From Bacillota bacterium (GTDB taxonomy: Bacteria; Bacillota; Clostridia; Christensenellales; Aristaeellaceae): DNA of 15,707 nucleotides. Both the position numbers and the translations under genes were made by a program. The stretch covers positions 1 through 15,707 of the forward strand of contig JAEZJP010000069.1 in assembly GCA_023415715.1 (NCBI GenBank), in the 5' to 3' direction. The notes beneath the pieces are model-generated. The model was given only the letters and a program-made list of their open reading frames with translations, searched no databases and was not told the origin of the DNA. Below are positions 7,350 through 14,610 of the stretch, in pieces. Within the stretch, counting starts at the first letter, position 1. The number at the start of each line of letters is the position of its first letter.

Positions 7350-7378
7350 TTGATTTATCGCATTCTGATCTATATAAT
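7350..7378 (+). promoter_or_regulatory. Promoter of the exopolysaccharide operon
   Basis: TTGATT (7350-7355), a 17-bp spacer and TATAAT (7373-7378) lie 50 bp before the first start codon. Transcription should start near 7385 and leave a leader of about 44 nt. A small hairpin GAATG-ATTG-CATTC (7390-7403) is the only structure in it. There is no room for, and no sign of, a c-di-GMP riboswitch, so c-di-GMP control would act on the proteins. Confidence 0.65.
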
Positions 7379-7428
7379 GAGCGTCTGAAGAATGATTGCA
7401 TTCAATCCTGCGTGTAAGGGGGAAGGGC

Positions 7429-8895
7429 ATGCGGCGCTTCAGGCTTCCGTCGCCGGCTATTGTGGCCGCCTTGCTGACAGGCGTTATACTGCTGACCCTG
7501 CTATTTCTTTCTCCTGTGATTGGCATGGCGGATAACGGTGACTTTTACCGCATCATGGTTGGAAACGGGCTGTATAAGCTGGACAGATATGAAGCCGGCC
7601 AATATTTCAGCTTTTTTCGAAAAGATTATGGTTTATATCAGTATTACAATGAGTTTGGCTCCGGCTTTCAGTCTGCGCAGACGCCGCTCATCCGGTTGGC
7701 TATTGCGCTGGATAAGCTGTTCACCGGGCAGGACGGCATTTTTGACATCCGCTTTCAGGCAGCTATATTGTCCTTATATTGCATGGCTGCCGTGTATTTA
7801 TTGACCAAATATGCCACACTTCGGGCAAAAGGCCCCTTGGCATACCTTATCGCCTTGCTGGCTGTGTTCCTGTTTGCAGATGTGGGGTACCTTGCTTACT
7901 TCAACTCATTCTACGCGGAGGGGCTTGCCTTTGTCAGCTTCCTTGCCGCCATCGCCAGCGCATTGCTGCTTTCTGCCGGATGGGGCAAAAAAGCATTGCT
8001 GCTCATCTCTTTCACCATAAACAGTCTGATCCTTACCTGCTCCAAGCAGCAGTTTGCGCCCATAGGCGTATTGCTTGGCATATTGTGCCTCTTTTTGAAC
8101 ACGCCCTATAAGGACCTTTCCCTTGGAAGACATCTTCAGTGGCTGAAGCGGGGATGTGCGGCCGCATTGGCTTTAGCAGGCGTGCTTACCTATGTGCTGA
8201 TCCCCCAGGAGTTTGTGGAAATCAACGCCTACCACGCCATGACAAGGGGGGTGCTCATGACTTCCAACGACCCTGAAAAAGCCCTGGAGGAGCTCAAAAT
8301 CAACCCCCAATACGCTCTTTTGGATCAAACCATTTACTATGAGCATAACCCGGTCATCGATGTTCAGGACCCCATGCTGAAAGAAGATTTTTATGCAAAG
8401 TATGGCTTTACGTCTATTGCCAAATACTATGCGTTGCATCCAGGCCAGTTGATTGCCATGCTTAACGAAGCGGCAAAGAGCGCAAATTCCATCCGTCCCG
8501 AGTCCATTGGCAATTATGAGCAAAGCGCAGGCTATGCTCCCGGGGTGCAAACAAGCTTCTTCTCCCTGTACAGCACCGTGAAAAAAGCATGGGTGCCTAA
8601 AACGATCGGCTTTATCCTGCTGTTTTTTGCGGGAATGCTGGCGGTCAGCTTTAAAGACAGGCAGCGCACGCTGATACTTACGTTTGTGCTTGTGATGGGC
8701 TTATCCCAGATCGCCGTATCCATCATCGGCGCCGGCGACGCGGATCTGGCAAAGCATATGTTTCTATACAATGAGGCTTTCGACGTATCCGTTTTCGTGC
8801 TGATTTCCGCTGCGCTGACGAGATTCAGCGTGCTTAGGCAAAAGGCGGCGGCGGAAAAGGCAGCGGCGGGACTTAAACAGGCGGTGGCATCATGA
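7429..8895 (+). CDS. Polytopic membrane glycosyltransferase-like protein, WsfD type (GT-C fold)
   Basis: The 488-residue protein has many hydrophobic segments (about 9-31, 105-125, 132-155, 160-185, 193-230, 245-262, and several after 395) and one large polar loop (about 263-390). Just after the first membrane helix it carries ADNGDFYRIM (D35, D38). An acidic motif at this place is typical of GT-C, lipid-sugar-dependent glycosyltransferases, and DNGDFYR resembles the family annotated as glycan biosynthesis hexose transferase WsfD. It may add a sugar branch to the polymer outside the membrane; that role is inference. ATG 7429 is preferred to TTG 7396 because AAGGGGG (7416-7422) precedes it by 6 bases. 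It is the first gene of the operon, and its stop overlaps the next start (ATGA), suggesting coupled translation. The C-terminal tail is rich in Ala and Lys. Confidence 0.7.
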   Translation: MRRFRLPSPAIVAALLTGVILLTLLFLSPVIGMADNGDFYRIMVGNGLYKLDRYEAGQYFSFFRKDYGLYQYYNEFGSGFQSAQTPLIRLAIALDKLFTGQDGIFDIRFQAAILSLYCMAAVYLLTKYATLRAKGPLAYLIALLAVFLFADVGYLAYFNSFYAEGLAFVSFLAAIASALLLSAGWGKKALLLISFTINSLILTCSKQQFAPIGVLLGILCLFLNTPYKDLSLGRHLQWLKRGCAAALALAGVLTYVLIPQEFVEINAYHAMTRGVLMTSNDPEKALEELKINPQYALLDQTIYYEHNPVIDVQDPMLKEDFYAKYGFTSIAKYYALHPGQLIAMLNEAAKSANSIRPESIGNYEQSAGYAPGVQTSFFSLYSTVKKAWVPKTIGFILLFFAGMLAVSFKDRQRTLILTFVLVMGLSQIAVSIIGAGDADLAKHMFLYNEAFDVSVFVLISAALTRFSVLRQKAAAEKAAAGLKQAVAS

Positions 8896-9989
8896 AACGC
8901 TTCAAGAAAACAAAAGCTGCCGTTTTGATCTCCGCTCTGCTTCTTGTTTTCCTTCTTTTTCTTTATAGTCCCGCCTTCGCCGCTAACGAGGAAACGCTTT
9001 GCCTTCAATTCATTGAGAAAAAGCTGCAAAGCGGGGGCGGAGTATTTACCAATTACCTGCCCTCCCGGGAGATAAATGATTGGGCCACAGGCCATTCGGT
9101 ACTCAGCGAATCCCAGGGCCTGATGCTTTCCTATTACGTTCACGCAAAGAACGAAGACATGGCCAGGAAGACCATCGCTTTTGTTCAGGATCATTTGGAT
9201 ACCAGCAGCATTCTTTCCTACCGGCTGGATGAAGACCGGCAACTTTATAGGGTTAATGCGGCGGTGGATGACCTGCGGCTGATTGGCGCCTTGCTTGAGG
9301 CGGCGGATGCATTCAAACAGCCGGAATACCGGGAAAATGCCCTTTCCTATGCCAATCGCCTGTATAAAACGAATGTCCGGGATCAAATGCTTGCCGACTT
9401 TTACGATGAGCAGTATAAACAGGCCGGTAAGGTTTTTACGCTGTGCTATGCAGACCTTCATGCGATGAAGGGGCTCTTGGCATATGATGACCGCTGGCTT
9501 CCCGTTATGGAAAACATGCAAAATGTGATATTGAATGGCTATCTTGGTGACGCGTTTCCCATGTTCCAAACCCGCTATAACCTGGAAAAACAGCAATACG
9601 AGTCCGATAATGTTCAAATGGTGGAATCCCTTCTTACGGCTTACCACTTGTCGGTTATAGATTCCTGTCCGAAACAAACGTTGGATTACTTGAAAAAGTC
9701 TCTACAAGGCGATAAACTGTATTCCGTTTATGATTTGAATGGCGAACCGGCAAGCACCACGGAATCCACAGCCATTTACGCCCTTTGCGCGCTGATCGGC
9801 GCCGGCGAGAATGATGCGGAATTGTACCGTGCCGCCATAGAACATATGCTTTCCTTCCAGGTCACGGATCCTGCAAGCCCGGTGTACGGCGCTTTTGCTG
9901 ACGCCAAGACATTGCAGGCTTTTTCGTTTGATAATCTTCAGGCAATTCTGGCTTTGCAGGCGGGAAAGACACTGTCAGGGAACAATTAA
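8892..9989 (+). CDS. Secreted GH8-like glycosidase, PssZ-like
   Basis: The 365-residue product begins with a signal peptide or anchor (MKRFKKTKAAV then hydrophobic to about residue 30, with an AFA-A cleavage-type site). The rest reads as an (alpha/alpha)6 barrel. Near the N-terminus HSVLSESQGLMLSYYV (68-83) matches the GH8 signature in which the glutamate of SEGQ is the general acid; here the residue is E73 and Gly is replaced by Ser. A second acidic motif AVDDLRLIGALLEA (D126/D127) matches the usual aspartate region, and STTESTAIYAL (288-298) is a typical late motif. Comparable glycosidases accompany cellulose (BcsZ) and Listeria Pss loci and trim or release the polymer. Its substrate here is unknown. 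It starts inside the preceding stop codon (ATGA) and lacks a strong ribosome binding site of its own, so it depends on coupling. Confidence 0.7.
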   Translation: MKRFKKTKAAVLISALLLVFLLFLYSPAFAANEETLCLQFIEKKLQSGGGVFTNYLPSREINDWATGHSVLSESQGLMLSYYVHAKNEDMARKTIAFVQDHLDTSSILSYRLDEDRQLYRVNAAVDDLRLIGALLEAADAFKQPEYRENALSYANRLYKTNVRDQMLADFYDEQYKQAGKVFTLCYADLHAMKGLLAYDDRWLPVMENMQNVILNGYLGDAFPMFQTRYNLEKQQYESDNVQMVESLLTAYHLSVIDSCPKQTLDYLKKSLQGDKLYSVYDLNGEPASTTESTAIYALCALIGAGENDAELYRAAIEHMLSFQVTDPASPVYGAFADAKTLQAFSFDNLQAILALQAGKTLSGNN

Positions 9990-10016
9990 TTTCCTCGCTA
10001 AGGAGGAACGGTCTTT

Positions 10017-11279
10017 GTGAAAGTATTTTTCTTGGCAGCGGCACTGGCCGTACTGCTCACAGCCCCGCTTCCAGCCCATGGTTCCGGCAAGCTTGTATTG
10101 CTGGTATACCGGCAGGAAAGCGAGCTTAAGTCCATCACGAATGTGTTGTCCGCCTGCGGGTATGAAGTTAAAGCGATCGCCGAAGCAGACTATAAAGCTG
10201 ATTCCCTTACCGGCTGTTTTGGCATAGCAACCACTGTCCTTCAGCCTTATAAGGACGGCCTTGATGCCGGAATCCCGGTACTTTGCATAGGGCCCATGGC
10301 GCTCCCGGCTGACGGGATCATAATCCAGACAGCCAACGATCCTGGCGGCGTACTGCATATAGGAAACATACAGTCCCCCTTTCATTTCAAGGGTCAGACG
10401 CTGCTGATAAAGGAATATAAAGGCATTGCCGTGGGAGAAATGGAGTTTCCCCTTCGCGGCAGCTTTCCCTATGGCGTTATTGAGGATACCGCAGCGTTCG
10501 TCCCCAGTTTTTCACCCGATGATATACAGCCGCTGGCACTTGCCATAGTTGCCCGGCGGCTTTTTCATGACCCGGAGCAGGGCCGCCTGTTTTTGCTGAT
10601 AGATGAGGTGTATCCGTTCTCAGACCTTAACATGCTCTGCCATATGGCGGACGAACTGTATAACCGTGGTTACCCTTTTACGGTTAGCGCCATGCCCGTG
10701 TATGACAACCTGGAATATCCCGCGTTCCTGCGCTATGCCCAGGTGCTTCGCTACATGGAATATAGGGGCGGCGCGATCGTGATGCACGATCCCATTATCC
10801 GCGCGGCGGAGGCTGAATTAGAAAGCACCAGCGAAAGGTTAGGCCGCGCCCGGGACGCCTTCACACAGCAGGGAATCGTGCTTGCAAACGGGATCGTATC
10901 GCCATACCGTATGACTTTGGACGGATTTGCTAACCTTGCCGGCCAAAGCGTACCCTTCGGGCCCCTCCCCATGGACATTGCCGTTGTCTTGCCCATTGCC
11001 AAAACCCCGGAAGAGTTTGACCAAACGCTGCAATTGATCTCAAAGAAATGGGTGACGGTTTCAAGCCTGCTTAAGATGGTCACAAACGAGCCGGTACTTT
11101 ATAACGAACAGCCGGTAGGCGGCGATTATACTTACCGGGAAGAGGTTCAAACAAGCTTTGAAGGCTTCTTCACTGCCGGGAACGAGACGCTTATCATTTT
11201 TGTGGTCATCAGCCTGATCATTTTCTCAGGGCTGCTTATCGGCGGTTATTTTTTGTACAGGCGTAAATTCTACAGATGA
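10017..11279 (+). CDS. DUF2334 (polysaccharide deacetylase-like) membrane protein
   Basis: The 420-residue protein has a signal peptide (about 1-23), an extracytoplasmic body and a C-terminal membrane helix (about 391-413) followed by a basic tail, so it faces outward. The core LFLLIDEVYPFSDLNML (191-207) and PFTVSAMPVYDN (220-231) match DUF2334, a branch of the polysaccharide deacetylase superfamily found beside Gram-positive exopolysaccharide synthases. In many deacetylases the next motif is H-x3-H; here it reads VMHDPIIRA, with H257 only, so zinc binding and activity may be lost or altered. The start is GTG at 10017, with AAGGAGG at 10000-10006, 10 bases upstream. It may modify, or simply scaffold, the polymer; the role is inferred from position in the operon. 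Confidence 0.7.
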   Translation: MKVFFLAAALAVLLTAPLPAHGSGKLVLLVYRQESELKSITNVLSACGYEVKAIAEADYKADSLTGCFGIATTVLQPYKDGLDAGIPVLCIGPMALPADGIIIQTANDPGGVLHIGNIQSPFHFKGQTLLIKEYKGIAVGEMEFPLRGSFPYGVIEDTAAFVPSFSPDDIQPLALAIVARRLFHDPEQGRLFLLIDEVYPFSDLNMLCHMADELYNRGYPFTVSAMPVYDNLEYPAFLRYAQVLRYMEYRGGAIVMHDPIIRAAEAELESTSERLGRARDAFTQQGIVLANGIVSPYRMTLDGFANLAGQSVPFGPLPMDIAVVLPIAKTPEEFDQTLQLISKKWVTVSSLLKMVTNEPVLYNEQPVGGDYTYREEVQTSFEGFFTAGNETLIIFVVISLIIFSGLLIGGYFLYRRKFYR

Positions 11280-11291
11280 AGGGGCTGTTTT

Positions 11292-12539
11292 ATGAACGTA
11301 CTGGATGGCTTGATGCTGGTGGCCCTGATCTGTATTTGGCTTTTGCTGCTGGTGAACGTGGTATTGATCGTGGCGGGATACCGTTATTACCTGAAGTGCG
11401 AAAGTCAAAAGCCTCCCATTCCAAAGACCTTTCCCATGGTATCCATCATGGTCCCGGCCCACAACGAAGGAAAGGTGATCGTTCAAACGGTGCGGGCGCT
11501 CCTTTCCTTCAATTACCCTAGGGACCGTTACGAAGTGATCGTGATCAACGACAATTCCTCAGACGACAGCGCTGAGCTGCTCGCAAAACTCAAGGAGGAG
11601 TTAGGCGCCCTAAACCTTGTCATCATCAATACCGACAAGGTTTTGGGCGGCAAGGGAAAATCCAACGCGCTGAACATCGGCTTTAAAATGTGCCATGGTG
11701 AGTATATCGTGATCTACGATGCCGATAACACACCCGAAAAGGGTGCTTTGGGCATGCTGGTGGGCGCGATCACTGAGGATGATTCCCTGGGAGCCGTGAT
11801 CGGCAAGTTCCGCACCCGCAACAAAAATGCAAACCTGCTCACCAGATTCATCAATATTGAGACGCTGGCATTTCAGTGGATGGCCCAGGCGGGGCGGTGG
11901 CACCTGTTCGGGCTTTGCACCATACCCGGCACCAACTTTATCATCAGGCGGTCCATCATAGAGTCCATCGGCGGCTGGGATACCAAAGCCATTGCAGAGG
12001 ATACGGAAATCAGCTTCCGCATTTACATGATGGGTTACCGCATCAAGTTTTTGCCCGGCGCGGTCACCTGGGAGCAGGAGCCGCAGACGCTGAAGGTTTG
12101 GTTCAAACAGCGAACCCGCTGGGTCAAGGGCAACATTTATGTCATCATCAAAAATCTGCCGCTGCTCGTAAGTCCCAAGGCAAAAAGGATCCGCTTTGAT
12201 ATCCTGTACTTCCTTTCGATCTATTTCCTGCTGCTGACATCCCTGATCATATCCGACAGCGCGCTTTTGCTCTACGCATTGGGCTGGGCGCACACCACGC
12301 TGGCGGGATTCAGCAACATGCTGTGGTTCCTGGCGATCCTGCTGTTCATACTGGGAACGTATGTGACCATCAGCACGGAAAAGGGCGAACTGAACCTTAA
12401 CAATCTGAACGTGATTATACTGATGTACTTCACCTACTCCAAGATGTGGATGGTGGTCGCCGCTTACGGATTATATAAATACTTTACCGATGTGCTGTTT
12501 CACCGGGAGACAAAATGGTACAAGACGGAGAGATTTTAA
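11292..12539 (+). CDS. BcsA-like family 2 glycosyltransferase (polysaccharide synthase) without PilZ domain
   Basis: The 415-residue processive GT2 has a membrane helix at about 6-30, a cytoplasmic catalytic domain (about 48-300) and further membrane helices (about 303-321, 343-361, 372-394). Catalytic motifs are complete: D87 in VINDNSSDD, the metal-binding DAD at 143-145, AEDTE with the putative catalytic base D237 (TED position in cellulose synthase), and QRTRW at 273-277. Enzymes of this type polymerise and translocate beta-linked sugars; the sugar donor cannot be read from the sequence. Cellulose synthase BcsA carries a C-terminal PilZ domain for c-di-GMP binding; here the protein ends about 20 residues after its last helix, so c-di-GMP sensing must come from another subunit. 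It starts 12 bases after its neighbour (AAGGGG 7 bases before the ATG) and its stop overlaps the next start. Confidence 0.9.
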   Translation: MNVLDGLMLVALICIWLLLLVNVVLIVAGYRYYLKCESQKPPIPKTFPMVSIMVPAHNEGKVIVQTVRALLSFNYPRDRYEVIVINDNSSDDSAELLAKLKEELGALNLVIINTDKVLGGKGKSNALNIGFKMCHGEYIVIYDADNTPEKGALGMLVGAITEDDSLGAVIGKFRTRNKNANLLTRFINIETLAFQWMAQAGRWHLFGLCTIPGTNFIIRRSIIESIGGWDTKAIAEDTEISFRIYMMGYRIKFLPGAVTWEQEPQTLKVWFKQRTRWVKGNIYVIIKNLPLLVSPKAKRIRFDILYFLSIYFLLLTSLIISDSALLLYALGWAHTTLAGFSNMLWFLAILLFILGTYVTISTEKGELNLNNLNVIILMYFTYSKMWMVVAAYGLYKYFTDVLFHRETKWYKTERF

Positions 12540-14608
12540 TGATGAAACGTGTGCCGAAATACGGTATCATTGCCGTGCTGCTGCTGGTACTTTTAGCGGC
12601 ATTGATTCCGGCAGCGTATGCTTATCCCTTGCAGCCATCCTTATTTGAGCAGGCTTTTTCCATGGATCACGCTTTGAGTGGCCTGTTTGCAAGCTTTACC
12701 GAAAGCTTTGATGTTGGGGACTGGGCGGTAGACCAGGCGGTTTTCTCCATGAGCTATAGTGTAACGCAGCTTCCCATCGCCGAATACTCCACTTATACTG
12801 TATCTGTAAACGGGCAAAAGGTATATTCCGCGCAAGTGCCACTTTTGGATGGTGCAAAACAGCGGGCGCAGATCACGCTGCCGCCTGAAATCATCAAGGT
12901 AGGCGTCAACTACCTGTCTGTAGAGACATATATCCGCACCAACGATCCAAAGCCCTGCGTGGACGACGTTTCCAAAGCCAACTGGATGAACGTATTCAAG
13001 GATTCCACCATCGCGCTGTCCTACCGGCCTTTGGCCGTCATCGGCAGCTTAGCCGCGCTGTACAAACAGTTTACCAGTATTGACGCGCTGCAAAATTCGC
13101 AAAGCGCGTTTGTGATAGAGGAAAATGCCGGCGAATCCACCTTATCAAGCGCAGCCATGGCCATGACCGGCATGGCCAAAAACGCACAGCTATTTTATGA
13201 AAACATCGGCCTGCGCATAGAACGCAATGGCAGCGCGCTGTTTCAGGATCCTTATCAGATTTACATCTCCCGCTACGACCAAATGGCGGGCGAAATACTA
13301 TCTGCCCTTACGCCGCAGCAATCAAGCGATGCGCAGTCGGGCATCGCCCTTGTGCTTATAAACCGGGACGACAGCTATGTGCTTGCGGCCATCGGCGCGG
13401 ACGATACCGCCATGAATACGCTCGGAAGGCTGCTTGGCAACGCATCCTATATGGCGCAGCTTCAAAACGCATGGGCAAGCCTTAACAGGGATGCAAGCGT
13501 GCTTACCCCTTCTGTCCAGGTGCAGCCCTATATGCTGCTTACGGATACCGGCGCCTATGTAAAGGGGGCGTTCCGTCAGGATTCCAGCTTTTACATTCAA
13601 TTTCCCGAAAACCGCGCGCTGGCTGGCGAAAGCAGCATACGCCTGATTTTCAGGTATGCTCAAAACCTGGATTTTGACCGTTCGCTGGTCACGGTGTATA
13701 TCAATGAAAACCCTATTGGCAGCAAAAAGCTTTCCATCGAAAAAGCCCAGGGCGACAGCCTGGAACTAAACATCCCGACAGATATCAAAATATCCGGCAG
13801 CTTTTCCGTACGGGTCGCTTTTGATCTGGAAATAAAGGACCTATGGTGCACTCTTCGCCAGGAGGAGACTCCTTGGGCTTACGTATCCAGCGAAAGCATG
13901 CTCAAACTGAATTCTGTGGACGTTTTAGGCCTGCTCTTTGAAAACTATCCCAGCCCCTTTGTATTGGATGGCAAGATGAATAATGTGGCGGTTGTATTGC
14001 CCTCCCAGCCCTCCGGCGCCGATTATGAGGTGTTCCGGAAAATGATGCTGACCATGGGCCGCTTCATTTCAGACAATTCGGGTTATATACAGGTGTATCG
14101 AGGAGTAGGTATGGGCATCATGCCCGCGGGCAATGTCATTTCCATCGGCAGGTACGGTGTAAACCAGATCGCCATTGATCACAATCAGGAACTGTTCTTC
14201 AGATTCAGCAAGGATGGCACAACCATCGATTCCAACGAAAAGATGCTCATTGAGCCTAATTACGGCGCCAGCCTTGGCAGCGCACAGCTTCTGTATTCCC
14301 CCCTGAGCGGGCAAAGGCGCGCACTGCTTGTTGTAAGCGGCGTCAGCGACGAAGCCATGATCAAGAGCCTTCCCTATTTGGGCAGCGCGGAAGGCATATG
14401 GAAGGTATACGGCGACGGCTTTGTGGCGGACATCAATGCCGCCCATTCCTTCCGCTTTAAGGCGGACAATGCAGCCGTGGCCCCCGCCGCTTGGCAAAAC
14501 TTTACGCGTAAGGATGTGCTGGGACTCGGCCTTGCGGGCGGCGGCGTGTTATTGCTTACGCTGTTTGCCTTCAGCATGATGATGATGAAACACAGAAGGA
14601 GGAAGTAA
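12539..14608 (+). CDS. BcsB-like exopolysaccharide synthase partner protein
   Basis: The 689-residue product has a signal peptide (about 1-29, AYA site), a long extracytoplasmic region and one C-terminal membrane helix (about 659-681) followed by KHRRRK. This is the layout of BcsB, the periplasmic or extracellular partner whose tail anchor docks on the synthase and is needed for its activity. BcsB-like marks are the jelly-roll start YSVTQLPIAEYSTYTVSVNG (73-92), the region PCVDDVSKANWMNVFKDSTIAL (139-160, Cys, Asp and Trp spaced as in the family), and a second domain pair with DLWCTLRQEETPWAYVSSES. It is similar in size to BcsB of diderms. ATG 12539 overlaps the TAA of the synthase gene (TAATG) and GGAGAG lies 6 bases upstream; ATG 12515 lies inside that gene and has no such site. 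Tight coupling suggests a stoichiometric complex with the synthase. Confidence 0.82.
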   Translation: MMKRVPKYGIIAVLLLVLLAALIPAAYAYPLQPSLFEQAFSMDHALSGLFASFTESFDVGDWAVDQAVFSMSYSVTQLPIAEYSTYTVSVNGQKVYSAQVPLLDGAKQRAQITLPPEIIKVGVNYLSVETYIRTNDPKPCVDDVSKANWMNVFKDSTIALSYRPLAVIGSLAALYKQFTSIDALQNSQSAFVIEENAGESTLSSAAMAMTGMAKNAQLFYENIGLRIERNGSALFQDPYQIYISRYDQMAGEILSALTPQQSSDAQSGIALVLINRDDSYVLAAIGADDTAMNTLGRLLGNASYMAQLQNAWASLNRDASVLTPSVQVQPYMLLTDTGAYVKGAFRQDSSFYIQFPENRALAGESSIRLIFRYAQNLDFDRSLVTVYINENPIGSKKLSIEKAQGDSLELNIPTDIKISGSFSVRVAFDLEIKDLWCTLRQEETPWAYVSSESMLKLNSVDVLGLLFENYPSPFVLDGKMNNVAVVLPSQPSGADYEVFRKMMLTMGRFISDNSGYIQVYRGVGMGIMPAGNVISIGRYGVNQIAIDHNQELFFRFSKDGTTIDSNEKMLIEPNYGASLGSAQLLYSPLSGQRRALLVVSGVSDEAMIKSLPYLGSAEGIWKVYGDGFVADINAAHSFRFKADNAAVAPAAWQNFTRKDVLGLGLAGGGVLLLTLFAFSMMMMKHRRRK

Positions 14609-14610
14609 TC

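Noticed and set aside
7254..7428. A c-di-GMP riboswitch before the exopolysaccharide operon.
   Set aside because: The predicted leader is only about 44 nt and has no GEMM core such as GCAAACC; a small hairpin is all that is visible.
8532..9677. A 381-codon open frame on the minus strand.
   Set aside because: It is antisense to two well-supported operon genes and its product matches no recognisable family.
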